A DNA stretch of 64,000 bases from Vandiemenella viatica (GCA_031002005.1 JARYHS010008074.1:344806932-344870931), one strand, 5' to 3'. Shown: positions 11,531 through 22,876, counted from the stretch's first letter. Notes: a model not told the origin generated them from the letters alone. A program made the numbers and translations.

Positions 11531-11930
11531 TTCATCCTTGCATAAAGATTTCCCAAAATGGGAAGTTCTATCCAGTATCCTAACGACTGGGCATTAATAT
11601 GAAAAAGCTATTTAGTGCAGTTAAAGTTCAAATGATTGTAATTACCGCGTTATAGTAGCAGATCGAAGTCACCAATCGTACACTTACGTCTAACATTGCA
11701 AGACACTCAATGCATGGCCTCGCCAAATCTGCAGCACATTTTTAATACTTAATATTTTGAGACAACTGACCAAGTTAAATTGCACTTACAAAATTTCTGA
11801 TTGTGTCTATTCACTCCCAGCCAGTCTGGCCCGCTGTGTGTTAGAGACCAACGACGAATCCTGCAGAAAGATCGTCTGCTCCTCCGACTATTTCCGAGTA
11901 TTCCCTTCCTCCCCACTATAGACTCGGTCA
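11531..11930. other. Penelope junction and non-coding sequence
   Basis: Positions 11,553-11,584 repeat, in the same orientation, a piece of the Penelope GIY-YIG coding region found at 10,848-10,875 (shared string GGAAGTTCTA plus CCAGTATCCTAACG). This suggests a partial tandem copy, a common Penelope arrangement. The rest, to 11,930, holds nothing recognised. Confidence 0.5.
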
Positions 11931-12866
11931 CACGGGGCGATTTTTGAATAGCAGCGATTAATCGCTTCGTGTGACAATGTAATCGCTGCTACTGACTCGA
12001 CTAGCAGCTATCAAAACTAGCAGCGATTCGATTTGAACATGTTCAATTCTCATCGCTAGTAGCACGTGACCCAGTCGCCGCTACACAGCGTTGTTGTCGC
12101 GTCGTCTGACAGCTCAATCGCTAGTCTTTTTGCTGTGGTCACAAGTAGCGTTCACCGTTTTTTGGCTTGTTCCATTTTTTAAAATTTTTGTCATCATGGA
12201 AAAGCGGAAAGGAAATGTGACCAAATGTTTGATTTTTTTATGTTCTTTTATGTTTATCGGAAGGAAACAAAAAATAAATTAACAAGAATTCGCGAAAAAA
12301 AATCGTTGAATTGAATGTAAATGGATTAATCATTCCACCTGACGAACATCTCAGAAAAAATTTAAGATCATTAAGGATGCATACAGAAAGTAATTTAGCT
12401 ATGTATAAATACTCCAAAAACTTCAGGATATCACCACTTGTTATGTAACACAAGTTAATTTCTAGTTTGGTCTTACATGGAATTGCACCTCTTATCAGTG
12501 TATCTTTTTCATAAGTTGAGGAACAACCACTTCAAGTAATTTATCAAACTTTCTTTCACTTAGCCGCTGAATATTTTTGTAGGCTAGTGGATCCTAGTTC
12601 TATCAGAAGAAACGCAGAGGCCTCCGCTTTTTCTTTTTCAAAAAATTTAATTTAACAAATGTTTACTCATCTCAGCCTTAGTCGAACGAATCAATCATCT
12701 CAGAACTATACGACGCCATCATTACCAGCGAATAAGGTTGATACATTACTTCGCTAGCCACAACCTAATCGCTCAAACCAGTAGCTCCGTGTGACAGGCT
12801 AATAGCTGCTACTAATGATCGCCGCGATTAGTAGCAGCGACAAAGATCATCCCGTGCGACCGAGGG
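11931..12866 (-). mobile_element. PIF/Harbinger-type DNA transposon relic
   Basis: Inverted termini are visible: GACTCGGTCACACGGGGCGA at the left, and ACCCTCGGTCGCACGGGATG as the reverse complement of the right. Further palindromic AGCAGCGATTA words lie just inside. A TTA follows the right end and a TA-rich flank precedes the left, compatible with a 3-bp TWA duplication. On the minus strand the frame at 12,453-12,238 contains TSGDILKFLEYLYIAKLLSV. This resembles the early part of Harbinger transposases (a TGDSFKSLxxxFRI-like block), preceded by a decayed LSERKFDKLLEVVVPQLMKK-like segment. The catalytic DDE half is absent, so the element is an internal-deletion derivative. Confidence 0.7.
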
Positions 12867-13780
12867 TTAAGCAAATCCGTCCAGCGTACCGGGCGTCAGG
12901 TCTCTTATCTACACGATGATATTGGCCGTACTTGTGAATAAATGTAACAATAATTAATTTACTGATATAACAACAAATTTCTTAGTTGCTATACCATACA
13001 TTTCCCACTCATCACATAGTTTCTTCTCACCGCTTTGGAGGACTCCTTTCCCCACATGACTTGTTCGTAGATGTTACTTCGTCGAGTGTTTTTCACACCC
13101 CACTAGTCTGTCCTATAGAAATTTTCACCTGTAATTTGCCGTCGCCACTCTGTTCGTTGCCTGGATTCATTAACAGAGGGCAGCGTGTATGTTGAGGCAT
13201 CCGCTTGACAGTAACCAGGAAGAGAGACGGTCCCCAAAGTCCACACACTCAATTTACAGCGCATATATCGTCAATTGTTGAACAAACACATTCTTGTATC
13301 ACTATCTTTTACTATAATACGTGGATTAAAGAAAAATGTTTCTAACAACAAATGTGAACACTTGATAACACCAATATATCTCTGTAATCAAATGCGCAAT
13401 GTGTAAACTCGTACTGTCGTACCTACCGTGAAATCAACAATGTGAGTATTAAATTTATACTGATACTTTCAAACCAGCATCAAATACTGAATTCAAACCC
13501 CAAATGCTGCTTTGTAAGTATCATTCCTCGAATGTCTCAGCCACTAACTGTAGCGATATCCGACCACGTCAATAGACAGTACTCTTTTCAAGACACAATA
13601 AATAATGGTGTTTCGATGAGCAGAAGGCTCATTGTCCATAATATAACTATCTGACGATCTCTTTCAGGAATAACACCATTTTTCGCATCATTCTAAACAT
13701 ATTTTCCTATCTCCACTGATTATTTTACGCCAAGGAATTTGAAACTGTAGTGGATTCTGTGCACTAATATGATATTTATT
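12867..13780. other. Unrecognised left-arm segment, partly duplicated elsewhere in the arm
   Basis: Positions 12,930-13,020 (reading TTGTGAATAAATGT, then ATAACAACAAATTTCTTA) share a diverged block with the reverse complement of about 21,940-22,010. The flanks therefore contain two related copies of an unidentified repeat. The frame at 12,986-13,195 is open and nearly the same in the other arm at 57,656-57,865, but it shows no known domain. Confidence 0.4.
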
Positions 13781-14239
13781 TGTACTTCACTACTCCGTTT
13801 TGATCACATCATATTTTAAGAAAGTTTTTTTTTCCAAATTCGCACCTAAAGGGAAAAAATATAGTTATTTCTATAATTTTTTTGTCATGAGCCTTTTATC
13901 TTCCTCAATACCTAACCAAAATCGATAATTGACGTATCATTTTAAAGACTAAGGTCTCCGCTTTTGTTACATCACATATTAAGAAAGGAATTTTTCGGAA
14001 TCCGATCCTTAAAGGGCAAAAGTATGTGGAATCTAGCCGAATTCTATAAATCAGGTATCATTTTTAAAGATTAAGGTCTCCACTTAGGTAATATCACAAT
14101 TTTGTTTTTAAAAAAAAAAATCGAAATTTGACTCTAAAAAGACAAAAGTAATAACTATCAAGATCCCTCGCATGAGAAAGTTCAGAGACAAGCCGCTAGA
14201 TAGCAGGAGCACATATCACAGAGATATTAATAAACTGCT
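13781..14239 (+). repeat. Dispersed repeat with about 165-bp internal units (left-arm copy)
   Basis: Recurring words are CACATCATATTTTAAGAAAG, ACCTAACCAAAATCGATAA, GTATCATTTTAAAG with TAAGGTCTCC, and CTTAAAGGGCAAAAGTA. They define imperfect units here and more complete units at 40,680-41,400. The segment ends with a block (14,172-14,237) that recurs at 17,600-17,640 and 41,395-41,450. The Jockey LINE is inserted at its right edge. No protein is evident. Confidence 0.7.
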
Positions 14240-14741
14240 GCGTGACCGCCATCGTGGCCTCATCACAGCACGAGAAAATCTGGACAAAAAGAAACAGTCG
14301 AGTACTATGGATAACCAACAAGAAGTCGTGCAAAAGTCTTCCACAAAAACCGAATTGCAACAAAAACAAAAGAAAAAGAGAAATCCCAAACCAGTCAGCC
14401 GCCATACTGATGGCCGCTCTTTCGCTGAAGCCGCGGGAGGAAAACGACTAGAACTACCAACTATCACTCCTAAGGCGCCTACTCCCTCAACGTAGGCAGC
14501 AGTTACCTCTGATGAAAAACCGCGAAACGCCGCAGGTATAGAAAAACCCACTCAGTGCAACAAGCAGCCTAACAATCCAGTACCGGCAGTCTTTGAAAGA
14601 CTGTGTAACATGTTGGAATCTATGTTGAACATGCTGCTCAGCCTAACTCAACGGATTGATCAGATGACCACGAGCATTAATACAACAGTGACGACTGCCC
14701 TTGCAACTACGAAATGCTCTTGTTCCACGCACCATGGATAG
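14240..14741 (+). pseudogene. Jockey ORF1 C-terminal fragment
   Basis: The frame reads through a lysine- and glutamine-rich stretch with KTELQQKQKKKRNPK, then SFAEAAGG. A TAG follows at 14,493-14,495, and the frame then resumes with MLESMLNMLLSLTQRIDQMT, likely a coiled coil. It ends at TAG 14,739-14,741, overlapping the ORF2 start ATG (14,734) by 8 bases, a typical Jockey arrangement. The nucleic-acid-binding zinc knuckles expected upstream are missing, which indicates 5' truncation. In active relatives this protein coats element RNA. An ATG further upstream (14,172) belongs to the flanking repeat, not to the LINE. Confidence 0.7.
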
Positions 14742-17418
14742 ACGGCCGCACATCCATGACCTCACATTCTGTGTATGGAATGCTAACGGAATCCGTACCC
14801 AACTTCCGGAATTTCGGCAGTTTCTTAAGGAGCGGAACATTGACATGTGTCTTGTTAGCGAGACACACCTAAAGCCAGAAGTGCGCGCCGTGGTTGCAAA
14901 TTATAACTGTTACAGAAGAGATCGTCTCACGGCTGGAGGGGGCGTCGCCATCTACGTGAAAAGAGGAATTCCACACCATGAAATTTCCCTTCCATCCCTA
15001 CAACTCATCGAAGCAGTCGGCATTGAGGTGATCACGGCTAATGGTAGTATCTCTGTCATTTCAGCCTACCGTCCACCACGGCGGCATCTCCTCGAGGCTG
15101 AATTTATATCGCTTGCATCCATCCGTGGTAAGCTTTAAATAGGAGGTGACTTCAATGCTAAGCACACAGACTGGCACTGCAGAATCACCAATCAAGCAGG
15201 TAAACTTCTGCGGCGTGTGTCCAACAGACACAATATGTGTGTTTGGGCACCTGAAGAACCTACACACTATCCAAGTGGCAGAGGCAGACCGGATATCCTT
15301 GATGTTCTCATCTCTAAGGGCATTACAGGATTTTTCGCAGCATCTACAATGAACAGTATGTCATCCGATCATCTGCCTGTTATAGTGGAAGTTGGCGTGG
15401 GTTCCTGGCAGCCGACAGACAGGCCTACCTTCGACTTTCGGAAGACTGACTGGAGAAAGTATAGGGAGTTGTTAACGGAGGCGCTGGAAGAGTTCCCATT
15501 TGAAAGAAATACTGACGACGCCTTAGAATTCTTCGAAAGCGCAGTCAAAAATGTAACTACAGCTACGACACCAATGCAGACTCACCTTGCTTCTTCTCCA
15601 CATCTCCCACCGCACCTGCTTGCTGCGATCCGCCACAAAAACCAGATTGCCAAGGAGTGGAGGCTCACTAGAAACCCGGCAACCAGAACGTTGTTAAATC
15701 GCCTCCATCGAGAGCTGAATGTGTCTCTATCGGAGCATCGAAACCGGGAGTGGGAATCCCGCCTCTCGATGTTACGTCCGGAAGATGGAACACTCTGGTC
15801 GCAAACCCGTTGGTTCACCAAGAAACGGAGTAGACTTCCATCTCTCCAAGGAGAGCGTGGCGTCATTTACCGCTCTGCAGACAAAGCAAATGTCCTGGCG
15901 GATGTGTTCGAAAGGAATTTTCAACCATCTCAAGGAGACGTCGAACAGGTGGCCATCGTGAACTGTCGTCTAAGTGCTCTCCTTGAGGCAGGGGATGATG
16001 AATTGCACGATATAGAACTTGTTACTCCTCAGGAGATACTCAGCTGTGTAGCCAGACTGCATCCACATAAAGCCACGGGTCCTGATGAGATTGGAAATAT
16101 GTGCCTCAAGAACCTTCCGCCGGTAGCTGCAGACTATCTTGCCAATCTTTTCAACACCATAATTCAGACGAAGACATACCCACGTCGGTGGAAACACGCG
16201 GAGGTGGTTCCAGTTCATAAGAGCGGGAAGGACCCAAGCTTGCCACAAAATTATCGTCCTATCAGCTTGCTGCCAGCAGTCAGCAAGGTGTTTGAGCGTC
16301 TCCTGCTCAGGCGCCTAAACAATCACATAGAACGATTCGGAATTATTCCCCACCACCAACTAGGGTTCCGTCGTGGCCACTCGACCATCCAACAGCTGAT
16401 GAGAGTTACAGAGGCTGCGACGCATGCATTCAACTACGAGGAATATTGTGGCCTGGTGCTTTTAGACATATCACGAGCCTTTGATTCAGTCTGGCACTCT
16501 GGACTCCTGATGAAATTATATGACCAGGGATTCTCACGTCACTTTATCAAGTTGCTGTGGTCGTATCTCGAGGGACGGACTTTCTGCGTACGAGTTGGCG
16601 CAGAACTTTCATCTCGACGACTAATCATGGCAGGTGTTCCTCAAGGCTCGGTGTTAGGACCGACCTTATACTCACTCTATACTGCTGACGTGCCAACTCA
16701 GCCAACAGTCCATACTGCCACCTACGCTGATGATACGGCTTTCTTTACCAGCAGCCACAACAGGACAGTAACCACCCTCCGCTTGCAGGAAGTCCTGCAG
16801 AAGACAGTAGCTTGGGCGAGGCGGTGGCGGATTGAAATCAACCCCGCCAAAACTCAAGCAATTATGCTCACCAGAAGATTGGGACCTCGTCAGCGAATTC
16901 AACCTGACCTTAAGCTTCAGTTAAATGGGAAAAGCATACCATGGGCCAGAACAGCCCGCTATCTCGGTGTGACACTCGACAGTAGACTGACGTGGCGTGC
17001 ACATGTTGAAGATGTTCGGAAAAGAGCTAGTGCCAGACTACAAGCCCTGTATCCAATTTTGAACAGGGACAGCAATCTCGCAGCATCTATGGGTGTGCGT
17101 CTTTACTGCTCATTGGTCAGACCGATACTCGAGTACGCCTGTCCAGTGTGGGGATACGCGGCCGCGACACATCATCGCCGCCTGCAAACAATACAAAACA
17201 GAGCTCTGAAGAGAGCCTTACATCTTGACACAAGGTTTCCTACCTCTGCCCTGCATGAAGCTGCAAATTTACCAATGTTGAAAGATCGGTTCCGCGAGCT
17301 TGCGAAAAAGTTCTACAATCAATGTTATATATCTAAAAATCCATTGGTTAACGAGCTTGGCAATTATCCGATGGATGTTGGACCACATAACCGACCACTG
17401 AAGATTTTTCAACAATAA
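14734..17418 (+). pseudogene. Jockey ORF2: endonuclease plus reverse transcriptase, one internal stop
   Basis: The frame is 894 codons with a single TAA at 15,136-15,138, immediately before the GGDFN endonuclease motif. An apurinic-type endonuclease is visible: VWNANGIR, LVSETHL, ISAYRPP, GGDFNAKHTDW and the SDH triad near residue 215. The reverse transcriptase follows: NYRPISLLPAVSK, LGFRRGHSTIQQL, LLDISRAFDSVWH, PQGSVLGPTLYSLY and the catalytic YADDTAFF, then a YLGVTLDSRLTW thumb. In active copies the protein nicks DNA and copies element RNA there. The stop would cut off everything after the first 134 residues unless read through. The start is chosen for its overlap with the ORF1 stop. Confidence 0.88.
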
Positions 17419-17565
17419 TAAAAAAAACGCCTATATGAAGACATACCATACGAGAAGACATGCAACATCTACCACATATAGGAGGAAATGTCAACCAGCA
17501 AAACCTCCATCATACCCTGCCTGTTACAATAAGGCAGTGAAGGCGTGTGCTGCTGTAATAAACTG

Positions 17566-17940
17566 CTTCACTGACATGAACAGGAATTAAGCGAGTTACC
17601 GATAGATAGCACCACATATCACAGAGATATCAATAAACTGAGTTTTCTGTACAACAAGTAGCTTTTTGGATAATTTTTCCTGTTGCGGAAACATTTCTGT
17701 TTTCCTATACAGTTCCTATCTAAACATTTAAACCACGAAATTTTCTCACTGGCTATTATTACAGCAATACATGTCACAAAGAGATTTTATTTAGACTAGT
17801 TGTACTTCGTTAAGATCAGTGACAGTTTGACATACAGATGCTTTATGCGACCAAAATTTTTTCTTAATTGTTTCGTAACATGTTGTAAGTATATGGTTAT
17901 TTACCTATTACACTAAACAAATAAACAATTGCTACAAATG
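17566..17940 (+). repeat. Continuation of the dispersed repeat after the LINE
   Basis: Sequence resumes with the second half of the split repeat (CTTCACTGACATGAACAGG). Positions 17,600-17,640 repeat the block ATATCACAGAGATAT-CAATAAACTG already present before the LINE, so the ancestral repeat held this block twice. The end at 17,905-17,940 matches 41,480-41,515 (ACACTAAACAAATAAACAAT). Confidence 0.6.
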
Positions 17941-18304
17941 AGGCCCATCCTAAATAAAGAAAAATAACGTGATGCTTTCGAAGCAAACAGGAATTCTTCA
18001 AATATTGTAGAATGAACTTTAAGGATCAAATACAAGTCAAGTTTGTATTTCAACAAGTTCGAGTCTACGACCTTTGAAACAATTATATAATACCACGATC
18101 GTCCCAGTCCGTGTTTAATAACTACGTCTATTACTACCTTTGAGTTCTTCAAGGCTCAAAATATTTTATTCACACTAAGGCTGCACACAGGACAATTCCG
18201 TATTTGGTCAGATCAGGTTAACCTGTCATACTCTTTGACGCTAAAAACTGGAACTGTTCTAGACCCATGACGATTCGCAAAAAATTCATGGGCTTACACT
18301 AGTT
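17941..18304 (+). mobile_element. Helentron-like non-autonomous repeat, copy 1
   Basis: The block runs from GATGCTTTCGAAGCAAACAG to a terminal hairpin: CCCATGA (18,264-18,270) pairs with TCATGGG (18,286-18,292), followed by CTTACA and CTAG (18,299-18,302) before T. A stem-loop a few bases before a CTAG end is the classic 3' mark of Helitron/Helentron elements. A related block at 20,335-20,653 has a different but equally well paired stem. There is no protein, and the superfamily assignment is an inference from the end structure alone. Confidence 0.5.
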
Positions 18305-18682
18305 ATTAAATATTACTTAGTGATCCTTTTTCTCAAATACTACTAAAGTAAACGATTTTGTATTTTCCAAGCACTACCCGTCCGCCATATCACTGACAGT
18401 TTTCTTAAATTCATGAAATTTTATTTAGAAAGAGATACCGTTTCAGTTGCTATGGTGTATTATGCAGCCAACTCAGTATAATAAGACTACTGCCACATGG
18501 GATAACCACGCGAAACAACGAAGCACAGATTCGACAGGAACAATCAAATGCAGCAAACAGAATAAAATAGTTAACGGGATGCAAATTTCATCTTCCAGTT
18601 CGAGCTCTCCTTCTTCGTTCAGTTGCCTTGTGTGTTACTAACCAAACACTGTAACTTCAGAGATTCTGTTTCTGAATACAGG

Positions 18683-18964
18683 TCAGCGATGAACTTTGAA
18701 TTCATCTGCGCCTGATATTTTTTCATTTTCCACTGTTGGCATGGTTCGAAGACGATTTGGAGCCAACTGCAGGAGCTCACCATCTGCATCATGCCAAAAA
18801 ATGTGTCTTTCTTCTTCTAACAATCTCGCGTCATCTCTCTCATAACCACAATCCTCTTTAATAAAATACGTTAAGCCTGGAGAACTCACCCGGCGGTTCT
18901 CGATAATACCCGAAGTGTTAGTTACACTGACTGCCACCACAGTGCGGCTAACCGGAAATATCAT
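18683..18964 (-). CDS. 93-residue ORF of unknown family
   Basis: The frame starts MIFPVSRTVVAVSV, continues with ISSPG-like spacing (VSSPGLTYFIKEDCGYERDD) and ends in a charged region with LEEERHIFWHDADGELLQLA. It is open here, but in the right arm (54,897-55,180) it is broken after about 30 residues by a small indel. Acidic and aromatic content with almost no low complexity suggests a genuine protein remnant, possibly of a transposable element. I do not recognise it. It sits between two Helentron-like repeats, perhaps as captured cargo. Confidence 0.3.
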   Translation of the reverse strand: MIFPVSRTVVAVSVTNTSGIIENRRVSSPGLTYFIKEDCGYERDDARLLEEERHIFWHDADGELLQLAPNRLRTMPTVENEKISGADEFKVHR

Positions 18965-20334
18965 TTTATTTTATTTTAGCTTATATTGCTAAAAATATGT
19001 GTAAATTTCAAATAGATAATCGAATTTTATTTTATATGCACATACATAGTTAAAGGAAGTGTAACTGTGATGCTGGCTGAAAAGCAGTTGTTTGTTCCGG
19101 AAATAACAGTACAAAAATACGAAAAATTATACTGCGAGGCAGAGATTAAAAAAATTACATTCGTTTGAATTTATATGTTGTTTTTTGTTTGTTTACTACG
19201 ACTAGATATAGAAATTAATTTAAGTAGAAAAGCATTCGACATTTTCGCTGTATGATCTGTAGCAATAGTAGGAGTCAAATGACAATACAACCTAAGAATT
19301 TTTTGACAGGCAATAACAAACAGGTAATTGTATGAAAACTCAGAAAAGTTTACACGAAATTAAATAATTGGATATGATTTTATTTGGAATTATACTTATA
19401 ATGTCAAAAAGAAGTGCGATGCCAGCTAAAAGGCAATTGTCTGTTGTGTAAATAAATTTAAAAACTTATAGTGCGACGTTCGTTTAAATCTACAAATTGC
19501 TATTTATTTACTTACAACAATTAAATCCATAAATTCATTCAATAATGTATTCTCTGTAGCAGTTACTCCAACCAGACACAACATAACCTAATAATTATTT
19601 GACAGGTAAGAAACAGGGAATTTGGAAGTAGTTTACATCGCGATACACGTCGTAAATAACATTGCGCTTATGAAAGCAGGTTATTTATCTACTATATAAT
19701 TTCCTAAGCTCACTCATTCACTTACCTTGATAGCTATTGGCTGGAGAACGGTGCCACGTGTCAGCCTTCGCTCGCAAAACAGCGACCAGAGATACCATTA
19801 GTAGAAATTCGTGGTTATGTCCACAATTTAATAGCTAAGCAACTGCTACCAAATTAATCGCCATAATACATTCATTAAGTTTGATTTTAGTAGCGTTTCA
19901 TAAAAATATTGATAAACTTTACGGCTGAAAAAACGTGGATCTGCTTTACAGTAACATGTTGCTAATGAAAGCCACTTTAAAAAAATTAAATTACTGTAAC
20001 CATGAATGCCAATTGTTATTATGACCAAGGCTAAATTTCAATTTAATTTAAACGGTCACTAATGTTGTTGCTGTTGACCAAAGTTTATGCATTACGGTTT
20101 ATTTGATTTTTAGTTATTTTACTGACCACTTTCGTTAATGGTCTTTCTTCATGCTCACTGTACGTGAGTTATTAGGTTATTTTAAGTGGACATTAGACCA
20201 AATATGTAACCGAATCAAGTATTCTGACAATTCATTTCTTCGGAGTTGTTCAACTCTTTAATAATATGGAATGTTTTCTGGCCGTTACAGATGCTGTGAC
20301 CAATGATTACGTTAGTGTTTCCCATTCTCAATAA
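18965..20334. repeat. AT-rich segment with a two-unit diverged tandem duplication
   Basis: Unit one (about 19,060-19,340) and unit two (about 19,395-19,630) share GATGCYRGCTRAAARGCARTTG, a TTCGTTTRAAT-type string, CTGTAGCARTWR and AACCTAA-AATT-TTTGACAGG. The period is about 300-340 bp. The rest, 19,640-20,334, is AT-rich with no feature recognised. Confidence 0.45.
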
Positions 20335-20653
20335 AAAAGTTATGCTTTCGAAGCAAACAGGAATTTTTTAAATTTTGCAGAGTGAACTTTAAGGCTCAAA
20401 TACAAGTCAAGTTTGTATTTATGCAATTATAGGATTGCGCTATCGTCCCTGTTCGTGTTTAATACTTACCTCTATTAATGCTTCTAAGTTCTTCACGCTC
20501 AGAGATTTTATTTACCTTGAAACACAGGTCAAGTTTATATTTGGTCAAATCAGGTCAACTTGTCATAATATTCCATCCTAAAAACTGGAACTAATCTAGA
20601 CCCGTTACGATACGCAAAAAACGGTAACGGGCGTACACTAGTTACTAATAATA
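20335..20653 (+). mobile_element. Helentron-like non-autonomous repeat, copy 2
   Basis: Related to copy 1 throughout, for example ATGCTTTCGAAGCAAACAGG at the start and TAGACCCG near the end. The terminal stem is CCCGTTAC (20,601-20,608) with GTAACGGG (20,634-20,641). It differs from copy 1 at several positions on both sides yet stays paired. GTACA and CTAG (20,648-20,651) follow. Mirrored copies in the right arm begin at 53,225 and 55,559. Confidence 0.5.
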
Positions 20654-22724
20654 ATTAAATTCCCCCTGCCTTATGCTGTAACAAGAACATTCTGGTCCAG
20701 GTTGCATTTCAACGTAGGAACTCTCTCCGCTAATATTGCCGCTACAAAATCAAACGATACGTATACACCTTAAAACATTAAATGCGTCAGAACTACATTT
20801 CGAGTAGTAACAACATTTTATATAGAAGGATTCCTATTTAGCATAAATTATCAGATTTAATTTCATTATACGCCTTCAGTATGAACTGCAACTGGACTAA
20901 AGCACGCGCAAAGACAGTCACTCTATCGCGATGTAAACTTGGCCCGAGAAGTTTACAGGAAAAGTAGGTTATCACGAAAAAAAAATTATAAAATGAATCG
21001 TCGTTCTTTGGTTTTCAAATTACAGTTTCCTTAGAACGTTTCTCAAAACAAAAAATTCCATCATTTTTGACGGGCTTTGTGGAAGTAACTTCAAGTAGTA
21101 CAAACTTAGAGCATATATAAAAAAAACATTAATAGCGGTGAGGAGGAGATGCATTGTTCATTTTCTTGCTGCGAGTCTGAGTCAATGTGTATTCTGGTTA
21201 CCTCCCATAGCCCATTATGGAAGAAGAAGTGAAAAAGCGAGAGGTTTTACTACGCAGAAAGGCTAACGATGTGGTTTATCAGTATGCGCATTAAAAAAAA
21301 TACGCTACAAGCTACAACCTCTGGCCGTGTAATGGGCTTTACTCTAGTACTAAATATTGTGATTTCCAAATCACCACATGCTTTTTACTGAATAATTATA
21401 TCAGAGGCGCATTACGTTTAGCATAAACATTGTTAATTGTGAAAAAACATGCCGCATTAAATGCTTGGGAAAAGTATTGTCATCGGATATGTTGTTCAAA
21501 ATATGTAAGGGAGTTACAAACGGTTAGGCTGAGGGAAATTGGCAGCAATAGTGGATTGAGGGGCTCTCTGTCTCCGTTCCATCTTTTGTCACTATGTCGA
21601 CTGGCTAAATCTCTTAACTCAAACGATAGGTTGAGCGGCTGTGTCAAAACGAAAAACCAGATATTCGACTGGCCGAGGCATATTAGCGCACCAGGTGGTT
21701 CCTTTGCGCTTTCTGTAGCGTGGGTGAGTGGAGTTATGGAGGTCCACACTAACTCGAGAAAGTGAGATCTGGAAAAAAATTCATATTACGTGAGATTAGC
21801 AAGTTTTAGTGACTTAAGAAATCCCTTAACTTTCGCACTTAGCAGTGGGATGTGGGAAAGAGCAGATGAAGTAATTGGAAGGGAATTGGATCCTCCAGCC
21901 ACTGTACTGAAAAATGTGACATGTGACGAATGGATGGTTTAGCGAATAAGAAATTTGTTGTTATAACAATAAAATAACTGCTGTTAGATTTATTCACATG
22001 TCTGACCAACCACATCGTGAGAAGGAGAAGATCGAAACTGTGCGGTGGGAAAGAGCGAAACTAGTATGTCAACGCTGCTCAAAACTAAAATATCGATGAC
22101 TAGGTATTAAAATTAAATGTGCAGACTTCCATCACTAGCATAAACGCAACCGCAGCTTGTAAGTGCTGTGGTAACTTCAGTGGTATCACCCTCTGGTCTA
22201 TCGGGTGCTGACTAGTGGCATCAGATCTGTGGTGTCTGATTTTAGAGGCGAGTGAAGCTTCTTGGTGACTACCCTAATTTCAGATGGATACACGGCAATC
22301 ACTAAACGCTGAACTGTAACTGCCTCAAAATACGTTTCACCTCAAACGACCAGTTAATCACCTTGGTGAAGTGATTCGTAAGATGAGAGTTTGTGTCTCT
22401 ACCAGTTTCAATGATTTTCTGCTGGGGCTATTTTTCAATTGTTGCTATGTCACTTTATAGCGTGTCTCATAAATGATTCTAACTTTTTAAAATTTTGTAA
22501 TACTGACCGAAATTCTAATTAACTCGTGACATTTTATTTTATGTTTTTAATGTGGCAATTTTAATTTGATAATTACGTGTTGAATTTGGACAAATTTTCA
22601 AGTTTCTTTAAGTTTTTGAGAAAAATGTTTACTACATTATATTAAATTTCATATTTTGTAATAATTTCGCGAGAACTCTTTTCATTTATCAATATTTAGT
22701 CAACAATATTAATTTCAGTTTTAA
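20654..22724. other. Unrecognised left-arm segment
   Basis: No family identified. The frame at 21,430-21,765 and the following text (about 21,830-21,950, reading WERADEVIGRELDPPATVLK and ending in DEWMV) look coding-like but carry stops, and no homologue came to mind. The strip 21,940-22,010 is a diverged relative of sequence near 12,930-13,020 (minus). The right-arm counterpart is 51,150-53,220. Confidence 0.4.
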
Positions 22725-22876
22725 TTAAGGAAAGAGATATCGAGCAAGACCACGTTTAAAATACATCCAGCAGATAATGGAAGAATTTGGCTGCAGGAGA
22801 TATGTAGATATGAAGAGGAGGGCAGAGAAAAGAGCTGAATGGAAGACTGCCGCACACCAATCCCAGGATTGACTAC
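22725..22876 (+). mobile_element. RTE-type LINE C-terminal tail
   Basis: The plus strand encodes RPRLKYIQQIMEEFGCRRYV, followed by DMKRRAEKRAEWKTAAHQSQ and D-stop. This is the diagnostic end of RTE-like reverse transcriptase proteins (compare the RLEYTKQIIEDVGCKGYVEM segment at 24,538-24,945). Only the last 50 or so residues are present. The right-arm copy is at about 50,993-51,143 on the minus strand. Confidence 0.75.

Larger units (their letters stand above)
14240..17565 (+). mobile_element. Jockey-clade LINE, nearly full ORF2, left arm only
   Basis: The element carries the end of an ORF1 and a nearly intact ORF2 followed by a short 3' region. It is flanked by TAATAAACTGCT at about 14,228-14,240 and again at about 17,557-17,568, a 12-bp target-site duplication. 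The third copy of the host repeat at 41,395-41,470 shows the uninterrupted target. The right arm lacks this element, so insertion followed separation of the two copies. Only one stop interrupts ORF2 and one interrupts ORF1, consistent with youth. No poly-A tail is obvious. Confidence 0.88.

Noticed and set aside
18447..18641. 64-residue frame with a serine run, also at 55,220-55,414
   Set aside because: Conserved only because the arms are duplicated. Low complexity in the C-terminal half and no recognised motif.
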